Both the position numbers and the translations under genes were made by a program. The notes beneath the pieces were generated by a model, which had not been told where the DNA came from, did no database searches, and saw only the letters and a program-made list of their open reading frames with translations. Of a stretch of 29,210 bases of DNA, positions 8,513 to 15,845 are shown one piece after another (the first letter of the stretch is position 1; each line of letters begins with the position of its first letter). This stretch comes from Metabacillus rhizolycopersici (GTDB lineage Bacteria; Bacillota; Bacilli; Bacillales; Bacillaceae), in the NCBI RefSeq assembly GCF_020075705.1, contig NZ_JAIQUM010000065.1, positions 1 through 29,210 of the forward strand, given 5' to 3'.

Positions 8513-9721
8513 ATGTTGTCTAAACAAAATTTCGGACCATTAACAGGTGTTCAAATATTGGATATTTCTACTATGATTGCTGCTCCCTTTGGTGCAACTT
8601 TGTTGGCCGATTTAGGTGCAGAAGTAACAAAGATAGAATTACCAGGAAAAGGGGATACCCTTCGAACCGTAGGGCCTTGGAAAGGGACAGAGCCTTTAAG
8701 ATGGCCTGGATTAGCTCGTAATAAGAAATCTATTACGTTAGATATCCGCTCAGAAGAAGGAAAGGAAATCTTTAAAAAGTTAATCGGCAAAGTCGATGTT
8801 CTAATTGAGAATTTTCGTCCAGGTACATTAGAAAAATGGAATTTAGGCTATGAAGAATTAAAAAAAGTAAACCCAAAATTGATTATGGTTCGTATTTCCG
8901 GCTATGGACAAACCGGACCATATCGAGAAAAAGCTGGTTTTGGGACTCCTGCAACAGCATTTAGTGGCCATACTGCCATTCAAGGCTTTACAGATCGACC
9001 GCCAGTCAGTCCTTCGTATTCATTACTAGACTACATTACAGGTGTCTATGCAGCATTTGCTACTGTAAGTGCCCTCTATAATCGTGAAGCAAACGCTGAG
9101 CCGGAAGGACAAGTTGTAGAGATGGGGCTTTATGAATCTCTTTTCCGTATGCTGGAGTTTTTAGTTGCTGAGTACGATCAAAATGGAAAAGTGAGAGAAA
9201 GAAGTCCTGGCCTAGCAGGACATTCAAGTCCAGCTGGTACATATGAAACAAAGGATGGAAAGTTTGTTGTGCTTGTTTGTAGTACAGATTCTACCTTTAA
9301 CCGTCTGGCAGAGGCAATGGAAAGAACAGATATGTTATCTGATCCTCTTTATTATACAAATTCGGAAAGGCTAAAAAACGATTCTGCTGTCCAAGAAATT
9401 GTTTCTTCATGGATTCTCCTTCATACACAAAAGGAGTTGCAAGAAAAATTGGACTCATTTGGTGTTCCAGTAAGTCCAATTTATACAATAGAGGATATTT
9501 TTAACGACCCGCAATATCAAGCAAGGGAAAATATTGTAGAAGTTGAGCATCCTCGCTTAGGAAAAATTAAAGTGCCTGGAGTTGTACCAAAATTCTCTCA
9601 TACTCCAGGAGCGATCAGACATCGCGCTCCTGAATTAGGAGAGCATAACGAGGAAATTTTAGGCGGTCTTGGTTTCTCTTCAGAAGAGCTTGCAGCATTA
9701 AAAGACAAGGGGGTTATTTAA
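8513..9721 (+). CDS. class III (CaiB/BaiF) CoA-transferase
   Basis: 402 residues from the start chosen at 8513, which has AGGAG five bases upstream; six more codons upstream are open but lack a ribosome binding site. Family III CoA-transferases move CoA between carboxylic acids through an aspartyl-CoA intermediate. The catalytic Asp is D173 in SYSLLDYITGVYAA. Other signatures are the N-terminal LDISTMIAAPFGATLLADLGAEVTKIE (split at residues 16-42), ENFRPGTLEKWNLGYEEL, and the C-terminal PGVVPKFSHTPG. Its stop touches the start codon of an HMG-CoA-lyase-like enzyme, so the two are one operon. I infer activation of a branched hydroxy-dicarboxylate, for example 3-hydroxy-3-methylglutarate or citramalate, with succinyl-CoA as donor, followed by cleavage. 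The donor and acceptor are not determined by sequence. Confidence 0.9.
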   Translation: MLSKQNFGPLTGVQILDISTMIAAPFGATLLADLGAEVTKIELPGKGDTLRTVGPWKGTEPLRWPGLARNKKSITLDIRSEEGKEIFKKLIGKVDVLIENFRPGTLEKWNLGYEELKKVNPKLIMVRISGYGQTGPYREKAGFGTPATAFSGHTAIQGFTDRPPVSPSYSLLDYITGVYAAFATVSALYNREANAEPEGQVVEMGLYESLFRMLEFLVAEYDQNGKVRERSPGLAGHSSPAGTYETKDGKFVVLVCSTDSTFNRLAEAMERTDMLSDPLYYTNSERLKNDSAVQEIVSSWILLHTQKELQEKLDSFGVPVSPIYTIEDIFNDPQYQARENIVEVEHPRLGKIKVPGVVPKFSHTPGAIRHRAPELGEHNEEILGGLGFSSEELAALKDKGVI

Positions 9722-10681
9722 ATGAGTAGATTAGTAGAAATGGCTTTACCACAAAAAGCAACAATTTGCGAAGTAGCACCTCGTGATGGTTTCCAGGCTG
9801 AACCAGCTTGGATTCCCACAGAGGAAAAGATTAGAATCGTTCGAGAGCTAGCGAAGACTGGGATACAATCTATGGAAATTACCTCCTTCGTTCACCCAAG
9901 AGCAATTCCACAATTGAAGGATGCCGAAGAGGTAGTTAGAAGTATTCAAGATTTAACAAATATTAAATTCCGTGCATTAGTCCCTAATGTGAAAGGGGCA
10001 CAGCGGGCGATTGATGCAGGGATAACAAAGCTAAAACTGATGCTATCTGCCACAGATTCTCATAGTCTTTCTAATGCAAACTGTCTTGTTGAAGAAGCTC
10101 AAAATGGCTTCTCTCCTATTATTGAATTAGCTGAAAAACATGGCGTAAAAGTTGGCGGTTCAATCTCTGTTGCATTCGGATGCCCTTATGAAGGAAAAGT
10201 CCCATTAGAACGAATTGCTACAATTGTTGATCGTTATACAACCATGGGAATTGAGGAAGTATCGTTAGCAGATACAACTGGTATGGCAAATCCTAAACAA
10301 GTGTTTGAGATGCTAGGACAATTGAAAGCTAGCTTCCCACAAATGACCTTTTCTATGCATTTACACAACACGAGAGGAATGGCCCTTTCAAATGCTGTAG
10401 CCGCTCTTCAGCAAGGAATTACCCATTTTGATAGTTCAATTGCAGGACTAGGCGGTTGCCCTTATGCCCCTGGTGCATCTGGTAATATCGCCACTGAAGA
10501 CCTTGTTCACGCCTTTGCTGAAATGGGAATCGAAACAGGTATTAATCTCAATACTCTTATCGATGTCGCAAAAGATGTAAAACAATCAATTGGACATGAC
10601 GGTGGCAGTTATATGCTTCAAGCAGGTCCATGCTCACAGTTACATGCAAAACCGAAAAATCAAGAAAAGATCGAACAGTAG
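9722..10681 (+). CDS. HMG-CoA lyase family enzyme
   Basis: 319 residues, a DRE-TIM metallolyase. It probably cleaves 3-hydroxy-3-methylglutaryl-CoA to acetyl-CoA and acetoacetate, or a related ester. Visible features: APRDGFQ near residue 19 with the metal-binding Asp, SFVHPRAIPQLKDAEE, the metal-binding HLHN (H213, H215), and the family signature GLGGCPYAPGASGN with catalytic C246, followed by IATED. The start codon begins right after the CoA-transferase stop, with AAGGGGG inside the upstream gene, so translation is coupled. The leucine catabolism version usually sits with liu/mvaB genes, which are absent here. Pairing with a class III CoA-transferase instead suggests degradation of free HMG, citramalate or a similar acid. 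As I recall, Chloroflexus has a comparable transferase plus HMG-lyase-like citramalyl-CoA lyase pair. Confidence 0.92.
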   Translation: MSRLVEMALPQKATICEVAPRDGFQAEPAWIPTEEKIRIVRELAKTGIQSMEITSFVHPRAIPQLKDAEEVVRSIQDLTNIKFRALVPNVKGAQRAIDAGITKLKLMLSATDSHSLSNANCLVEEAQNGFSPIIELAEKHGVKVGGSISVAFGCPYEGKVPLERIATIVDRYTTMGIEEVSLADTTGMANPKQVFEMLGQLKASFPQMTFSMHLHNTRGMALSNAVAALQQGITHFDSSIAGLGGCPYAPGASGNIATEDLVHAFAEMGIETGINLNTLIDVAKDVKQSIGHDGGSYMLQAGPCSQLHAKPKNQEKIEQ

Positions 10682-10723
10682 AAATCAGAATAGCAGATTT
10701 CTATGTTACGAAAATGACCAGCA

Positions 10724-10762
10724 CATAAAGAAAAGTCGATTAAAAATCGACTTTTCTTTATG
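10724..10762. terminator. bidirectional terminator
   Basis: Perfect 18-base arms, CATAAAGAAAAGTCGATT (10724-10741) and AATCGACTTTTCTTTATG (10745-10762), around AAA. It ends the CoA-transferase/lyase operon and may also stop tnpB transcription from the other side. Confidence 0.85.
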
Positions 10763-10858
10763 TATATACAATTCTATTTAACCGCTCTACAAAATCTATC
10801 TAATTTTACTCAAAAATGACTTATGAGCAAGATCTCCAATAAAATTTTGCTCCTTTGG

Positions 10859-12322
10859 TTACACCGCAGGATTTAATTTCTTTGCTCCATCCTTTCGAAT
10901 CGGAACAATCGGTTTCGCGTGATTTGCTGCAAACAAATCATACCTTACCGCATAGGTGATCGTATCGAGTTTCCACTCTGTCACCCAGTCTGAGCCAGAC
11001 AATATCGATGTTTTTTTGGCGATATTGATCGCACTGTTTAGATCACGAACGATGGTATAGCCACAGGAAACACAAGTAAAGGAGCGAATCGCTGGTTCTT
11101 TTTTCTCTTTATGCCCACAAACCGCACATTCTTTGGTCGTATTCTTTTCATCTACTACAACACATTGTTTCCCGCGCTTCACCGCTACCCATTTCAAGAT
11201 GTTTCTAAACTGACCTATGTGTTCTTGATTTAACATACTTCGTTTCATCTTTTTAGATGTAGCGGTTTCATTTGTCGGTGTATAATCCCCAATGAATACC
11301 ACATCATATTGATCAAACAGCCAATGAGACATGCTGTATAACGAGACTTTGATCTGTTCTCGTCTTGTGTTATACGCTTGATTTAAGGTTCGATTATATC
11401 GACTCCATCTTCTGCTAGGCTGCCAATAGGCAGTTCCATATTCCGTGGTATGTTGAATGGATTTTCGGGTACAGCGATCTCGCTTGCTTTTGATTTGATC
11501 TATTTTTTGATCCCAATACTTGGTCTGAAATAATGTACTCATTTCATAAGAAATCCCCTGATCGTCAACGGCTACAAAGAAATTTTTGTGATTCGGATCT
11601 AGACTGACCCATTTGGTTCCCTTTGGGAATACAGGGTAGGCTATATTCGATTTCTTCTTCGTCTTGTTTTCCTTTTTTGGATTCCTTTTGGCGATCGAAT
11701 ACGTATTCAAAAATTCTCTTTTCATTTTCTTGATGTTTTTTTCGACCTTTTTCACTTCTTTCTCGTGTTCGGTCCTTCTTTCGATCGTGAAAATCCCATA
11801 AAAACGATTTCCTTGTTGTTTACACATCCGAAAAGTCTTGATTTCTTCATTTTGTTTGACAGAAAAGGGCTCTTTTAAAGAACCGGTTATTCTCATTTGT
11901 TCACCCTGTTCATTTTTTCCGAGTGAGATCTGGATAGTCTTTGAATCAACTAATTTAAATCCTTTATTCGGTTCATCAAAATAAAGAGAAAACCACTTTT
12001 CTTTCCAACTTCTAAATTTTGGATATCCAGTTTGTTGATGAAAAAGGCGATCATAGGCATCCTTTAAACGCAAAGCAGTGTTTTTTAGTGGAGAAGAATG
12101 GACAGCCCGAAGGAAGGGATACTCTTTTTTCATACTGGTTGCATAATCACGCAAATTCCGGCCCTCTAGTAATTTCAAAGGGGAACCGTTTTGATAATCC
12201 TCTCTTGTCGCTTGAACCAATTGATTATAAAGCCAGTTACAGATTTTACTTTGACCATCTAATGAGAAAGAATCTTCTTTCGTCAATAGAATTTCGATCT
12301 TACGGTTGAATACGATACTCAT
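10859..12322 (-). CDS. tnpB: TnpB, IS200/IS605-family RNA-guided nuclease homologue
   Basis: 487 residues from the start at 12322, set by AAGGAGGTG eight bases upstream. TnpB proteins are ancestors of Cas12 that use an omega-RNA, made from the 3' end of the element, to cut DNA and favour retention of the transposon. The OrfB-type N-terminal half is present. RuvC-I Asp is D242 (WVSLDPNHKNF), the zinc ribbon is C399-C402-C417-C420, and RuvC-III Asp is D427 (RDLNSAINI). At RuvC-II, where most TnpBs have a Glu (IED-type), this one reads VVFIGDYTPTNE, so Gly345 replaces Glu and Asp346 follows. It has no tnpA partner in the window. The product may be nuclease-dead, or may use a shifted acidic residue as some TnpB lineages do. 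The element's ends were not determined. Confidence 0.9.
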   Translation of the reverse strand: MSIVFNRKIEILLTKEDSFSLDGQSKICNWLYNQLVQATREDYQNGSPLKLLEGRNLRDYATSMKKEYPFLRAVHSSPLKNTALRLKDAYDRLFHQQTGYPKFRSWKEKWFSLYFDEPNKGFKLVDSKTIQISLGKNEQGEQMRITGSLKEPFSVKQNEEIKTFRMCKQQGNRFYGIFTIERRTEHEKEVKKVEKNIKKMKREFLNTYSIAKRNPKKENKTKKKSNIAYPVFPKGTKWVSLDPNHKNFFVAVDDQGISYEMSTLFQTKYWDQKIDQIKSKRDRCTRKSIQHTTEYGTAYWQPSRRWSRYNRTLNQAYNTRREQIKVSLYSMSHWLFDQYDVVFIGDYTPTNETATSKKMKRSMLNQEHIGQFRNILKWVAVKRGKQCVVVDEKNTTKECAVCGHKEKKEPAIRSFTCVSCGYTIVRDLNSAINIAKKTSILSGSDWVTEWKLDTITYAVRYDLFAANHAKPIVPIRKDGAKKLNPAV

Positions 12323-12400
12323 TTTAATCACCTCCTTATCTGCATTGTACCAAACAAACGTTCTGTTATCAACTTTTAATAAACTAAATATTCAAAACAA

Positions 12401-12436
12401 AAAACTACCTAAGGTCAAATAGATTTAGGTAGTTTT
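12401..12436 (-). terminator. terminator after the thioesterase gene
   Basis: The 12-base arms AAAACTACCTAA (12401-12412) and TTAGGTAGTTTT (12425-12436) are exact complements with a 12-base loop. On the minus strand the second arm runs into TTTTTTG, so it terminates the gene at 12520-12906. Confidence 0.8.
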
Positions 12437-12519
12437 AAATAATTTTGATTAAACTGTTTTAACACCCCTTGCTTAAAACCCTAATTTAAATATCCATTAC
12501 TCCCCATCTCCTACCTATA

Positions 12520-12906
12520 TCAAGACAGAATCATATAGGTAGCTGTCCCCATTGCTACGATTTTCCCCTCTGAATTGAATACCTCAGCCTGTCCAACTGC
12601 TAAAGTGCTTCCACGATGAGACAATTTAGCTTTAGCAATCAAATAATCTCCTTTAGCAGGACGATAGTAATTTACCTTCAACTCAACTGTAGTAGAAGCT
12701 TGCTCTTCTAATAGAGTTGACCGTACAGCAGAGCCTACAGCTCCATCAATAAGAGCAGCAAGAACTCCTCCATGAGCTGATCCCCTTCTTTGGTGTAAAT
12801 CAGGTGTTAGATCAATCCTTACCTCAGCGTACCCCTCTTCAATTCGTTGCTCTTTCATCCCAATATAATCCCAAAATGGACTCATTCCTGGTTCCGTTTT
12901 CCTCAT
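12520..12906 (-). CDS. PaaI-type hotdog thioesterase
   Basis: 128 residues, the normal size of a single-domain hotdog thioesterase that hydrolyses acyl-CoA to free acid and CoA in the cytoplasm. The family motif reads GSAHGGVLAALIDGAVGSA near residues 42-60, with the HGG oxyanion-hole region and the catalytic Asp in ALIDGAVG. The later VELKVNYYRPAKGDYLIAKA and HRGSTLAVGQAEVFNSEGK strands are typical. It is expressed alone, with its own terminator, and separated from the CoA-transferase/lyase operon by the TnpB insertion. It may salvage CoA from dead-end intermediates, but the true substrate is unknown. Upstream lies structured repeat DNA rather than an obvious promoter. Confidence 0.88.
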   Translation of the reverse strand: MRKTEPGMSPFWDYIGMKEQRIEEGYAEVRIDLTPDLHQRRGSAHGGVLAALIDGAVGSAVRSTLLEEQASTTVELKVNYYRPAKGDYLIAKAKLSHRGSTLAVGQAEVFNSEGKIVAMGTATYMILS

Positions 12907-12949
12907 CGATTATTTCACCTTTCTTCTTATGATTTATTCCAATCCAACA

Positions 12950-13082
12950 TAAAGAAGACTTCCCTTCATCCCCTCTGTCTAATAGTTCGTGTACACTTAT
13001 CAGACCTTTACGGACAGTCATCTCCCACCTATCTCTTCTTTTTACACCTGAGAAGTCTAAGGTCGAAGCCTTACTGCCCGTG
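12950..13082 (-). repeat. structured repeat, copy 2
   Basis: It shares with the element at 14945-15139 the minus-strand block GTGGGAGAT-ACT-CCGTAAAGGTC-GATAAGT (a few changes), followed by a GGGGATG segment and AAGTCT...CTTTAT. Closing arms CGGACAGT (13011-13018) and ACTGCCCG (13073-13080) pair at seven of eight positions, or eight with one G-U pair. It is shorter inside than the other copy. Its nature is unresolved; it may be a decayed IS200/IS605 end or omega-RNA. Confidence 0.55.
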
Positions 13083-13098
13083 AAAAGTGGAATAAATG

Positions 13099-13377
13099 TT
13101 ACTTATCAGAGATTTCAATTCGTTTAATGTCACCCACAACAAAGATATAAGACAATGCTCCCATAAAGGCTACCACACTTACGAACACAAGAGCCCCGTT
13201 AAAGGATTGAGTTGCACTTACAATTAAACCAATGACAATTGGTGTAATAATCGCTGCTAAATTTGCTGCAAAGTTAAATACACCACCAGCTAATCCGACT
13301 AATTCCTTCGGAGCAATATCAAAAACAAGAGTCTAAGTAATGGCTGACATCCCTTGTGCAAAAAGGGCAACCGACAT
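13099..13377 (-). pseudogene. C-terminal remnant of an ACS-family MFS transporter (GudP/DgoT-like)
   Basis: On the minus strand the frame reads MSVALFAQGMSAIT, a TAG stop, then TLVFDIAPKELVGLAGGVFN followed by FAANLAAIITPIVIGLIVSA and a tail ending GDIKRIEISDK. This is the last 90 or so residues of an anion:cation symporter family member, the group that carries glucarate, galactonate and related acids. The in-frame stop replaces what is normally a Trp codon, and everything upstream is missing, cut off at the stop codon of the intact MFS gene at 13388. It is a decayed carrier next to a functional unrelated-subfamily one, suggesting replacement of one transporter by another. Confidence 0.85.
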
Positions 13378-13387
13378 GATGGATTAT

Positions 13388-14605
13388 TTAGCTTGCCGGC
13401 GCATTTATTTGGAGGTCTTGATGTGCCTTCTTTCGTTTATCACGAATATGAACAATGAAAACCAAAGCGAATCCAAATAAAGCGACAAAAGCATTTAATA
13501 AAAAGATATAGGCAATATCAAAATTAGAAATGACTGCTAGGACAAGAGGTATCGCAAATTGGGCGATTCCTTCAGCAATCGTGTAAAGACTTGTAAGAAG
13601 CCCTTTTCCTCTACTTGAATGTTCTACTAAAAGAGTCAAGCCTAACTGAATAAGTCCACCAGCTGAGAAGAAGCCCAAGAAAAAAGCACCTACACTAGCA
13701 ACCATCGGTGAAGGGAATGCCCATAAAACAAGAGAAACTAGGGCTGTCATGAAAGTATATGTCAAAATAATAGGGGGCGACTTCACTCCCTTATTTCCTA
13801 ATAGGAACGTTATAACCACGCAAACGAGTGATCCAATACTTCCATAAGCGACTAACATTCTTCCAGCATTTTCACCCATATGGACAACCTCTGTACCATA
13901 CTTCGCAATCCATTGTCCCAGTACGGTAAGCAATGTTAGTCCAACAAATCCAAAGGAAATCAAACAAACCTCTTCAATACTATAATGAAATTTCCCTTTC
14001 TTTTCATGAACTTTTTCTTCTGTGGCTATTTTTGGTAATGGGATATCCATTGGTGGAAATTTACGAGTACTTATAAAGATCAAATTGAGTGTTAGTACTG
14101 CAATAAGTAACGTAAAACTCCATCCATACCAAAATCCCTGCATCATAATAAAGCCAATAATGATAGGAAGCAAGAACTGCCCCCCTTGAATGAAAAATTT
14201 AACAATAATATTAGCGGGGCCAGGTTTCTTAGGAAAAGCCTCCATTAAAGCCGGGTAAGAACCTGTATCTAAGAAGGAGTTCGCGATCCCAGCTAAAATG
14301 CCGAAGAAATAAGCAATAGATGCAGTAGGACTCCATAAAATTCCGATTGCGAACGCTAAATAGAACAATATTCCTAATATGATCGATGTCTTTCTCCCAA
14401 ATTTATCTGAAATGATCCCACATAACCATACTGCTATTAATTTACCAATTCCAAAGGAAGAAACAACTGCTGCTGCACCTGCAATACTTGTATCCCATTT
14501 TGATGCTAAAACATCAATATTTAGAGCGATAATAATTAACGCCATACCATGAACAAAATAATTTATGTATAGCCCAAAAGCTGTAGATAAATAGTTATTT
14601 TTCAT
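13388..14605 (-). CDS. MFS transporter, paralogue of the 1077-2291 carrier
   Basis: 405-residue membrane protein with about 12 helices. Motif A reads ISDKFGRK after helix 2, and ANSFLDTGSYPALMEAFPKK aligns with the matching stretch of the first MFS protein. I start at 14605 (MKNNYLSTAFGLYINYF), where AAGGAG lies seven bases upstream; 18 more upstream codons lack a site. It lies downstream of the dehydroquinate dehydratase and TIM-barrel genes on the same strand but separated by 560 bases, with its own control region containing a cre site. No TTAGATCGATCTAA palindrome is present in front of it, unlike the paralogue. Likely imports the acid or polyol degraded by its neighbours. Confidence 0.88.
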   Translation of the reverse strand: MKNNYLSTAFGLYINYFVHGMALIIIALNIDVLASKWDTSIAGAAAVVSSFGIGKLIAVWLCGIISDKFGRKTSIILGILFYLAFAIGILWSPTASIAYFFGILAGIANSFLDTGSYPALMEAFPKKPGPANIIVKFFIQGGQFLLPIIIGFIMMQGFWYGWSFTLLIAVLTLNLIFISTRKFPPMDIPLPKIATEEKVHEKKGKFHYSIEEVCLISFGFVGLTLLTVLGQWIAKYGTEVVHMGENAGRMLVAYGSIGSLVCVVITFLLGNKGVKSPPIILTYTFMTALVSLVLWAFPSPMVASVGAFFLGFFSAGGLIQLGLTLLVEHSSRGKGLLTSLYTIAEGIAQFAIPLVLAVISNFDIAYIFLLNAFVALFGFALVFIVHIRDKRKKAHQDLQINAPAS

Positions 14606-14944
14606 AACATTTCTCCTTCTAATTTTGATAAATTTCAATACATGTAAAGTAAAAAACATTGATCATGTCTGATAGATTAAAAGGTATCATTTATTAAAGA
14701 AATGTTTTTTAGATGTGAAAAACTATGTGTAGGGACCTCTACCTCTATTTTCCTTAACTAATCTCTCATTAATTATCCAAGTAATTAAACCGCTTTCATT
14801 TATTGTGTAAAAACGAAACCATCCAAAAGCAAGGCAATCCAAAAATGCAAAAAAATCCACCTTCTCTGAATTAACAAATCATGTTAAAGTACACATTCCA
14901 AGAGGTAGACACAACCATGCTGATGATGACAAGCGAAGACTTTT
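14606..14944. other. non-coding region upstream of the second MFS gene
   Basis: Apart from the cre site at 14785 I see no gene and no clear promoter with good -35 and -10 boxes. It is bounded on the right by the structured repeat at 14945. Confidence 0.5.
14785..14798 (+). promoter_or_regulatory. cre site upstream of the second MFS gene
   Basis: TTAAACCGCTTTCA matches the cre consensus TGWAANCGNTNWCA at 13 of 14 positions; the minus strand reads TGAAAGCGGTTTAA. It lies 180 bases upstream of the gene's start codon. Confidence 0.6.
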
Positions 14945-15139
14945 CTATAAAGTGAGACTTCCATCCCCCACGGATGGTTAGTGAGACTTATCGGACCTTT
15001 ACGGGCAAGTTATCTCCCACTTACCGCCTTTACTTCTCTCGAATCTTGAAGTGGGAGGTTTACTCCCCTGAAAGTAGCCACTTTCATCATGATTGGTGAA
15101 GCTTTGCATCATGATTGGCTGCCCGTTAAGGTGGGATAA
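14945..15139 (-). repeat. structured repeat, copy 1 (IS200/IS605 end or omega-RNA-like)
   Basis: A compact set of stems: outer arms 14996-15007 and 15120-15131 (11 of 12 pair), CTCCCACTT (15013-15021) with AAGTGGGAG (15049-15057), GAAAGT/ACTTTC around AGCC (15070-15085), and CCATCC/GGATGG (14961-14977). The last is flanked by direct repeats AGTGAGACTT at 14951 and 14980. CATCATGATTGG is repeated at 15085 and 15107. The core is shared with 12950-13082. Such nested stems are expected of a transposon end with its guide-RNA scaffold, but I cannot assign an element. Confidence 0.6.
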
Positions 15140-15166
15140 AAAGGTATTGTATACGTTGTATCGTTA

Positions 15167-15604
15167 CTATTTAATCGCCGCTATAGCTGCTCTTAGACCA
15201 AGTAAATAGCTTTCGACCCCGAATCCACTAATTTGACCTTGGGCAATTTCAGCAAAAACTGAATGATGTCGAAATTCTTCTCTTGCATGAATATTAGACA
15301 TATGAATTTCAACAATCGGTACCGTAAGAATCGCAAGGGCATCTCGCAAACCATAGCTATAATGAGTCCAGGCACCAGCATTGATAATAACGGCATCCTT
15401 ATTCTCGAGAAAAGCTTGATGAACCCTTTCACACATTTCGCCTTCATGATTTGTCTGAAAGCTCTCGATTTCAACACCTAGCTCTTTCGCAAGCTCATTT
15501 AGTCGCCCGTCAATTTCCTCAAGAGTGATTGTGCCGTATTGCTCAGGATCTCTCTTTCCGAACATGTCATGATTTATTCCGTGCAGCATAAGAATCTTTT
15601 TCAT
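15167..15604 (-). CDS. aroQ: type II 3-dehydroquinate dehydratase, divergent
   Basis: 145 residues, normal for the dodecameric type II enzyme that converts 3-dehydroquinate to 3-dehydroshikimate. Conserved positions are present: N11, R18 and Y23 in the mobile-loop region (HGINHDMFGKRDPEQYG), N75 and H81 in NAGAWTHYSYGLRDAL, H101 in EIHMSNIHAREEFRHHS with R108 and R112, and a C-terminal GFGVESYLLGL. The usual LNGPNLNLLG start is altered to MLHGINHDMFG, which is unusual and suggests a catabolic subfamily or a changed substrate. Biosynthetic aroQ would more often sit with other aro or accB genes; here it follows a TIM-barrel gene by 240 bases within a degradation cluster. A quinate/shikimate-like route is the simplest reading. 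Confidence 0.88.
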   Translation of the reverse strand: MKKILMLHGINHDMFGKRDPEQYGTITLEEIDGRLNELAKELGVEIESFQTNHEGEMCERVHQAFLENKDAVIINAGAWTHYSYGLRDALAILTVPIVEIHMSNIHAREEFRHHSVFAEIAQGQISGFGVESYLLGLRAAIAAIK

Positions 15605-15845
15605 ATTATTTTCCCCTATCTATAAATAATCTTAGTTTTCCGTCGATCAACGATATGAAGCAAATATATTTATATATTTCAAGTAATGGCTATTTTAAAA
15701 CCTGAAATATACCAGTAGTACGACTTCTTTGGAATTCAGTAGATAGTAGCTATAACATGGACTAATATCTACTGACATTTTCTTATGCCGTAAAGCTTAT
15801 GACACTTTTATAATACAAATCTATGTTTCTAAACCACCTGTCTAT

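Noticed and set aside
12839..13083. Small frames on both strands over the repeat at 12950-13082
   Set aside because: They arise from the structured repeat, overlap the thioesterase start, and match no protein I know.
15193..15477. 94-codon minus-strand frame overlapping aroQ
   Set aside because: Out-of-frame overlap with a gene whose active-site residues are all recognisable.
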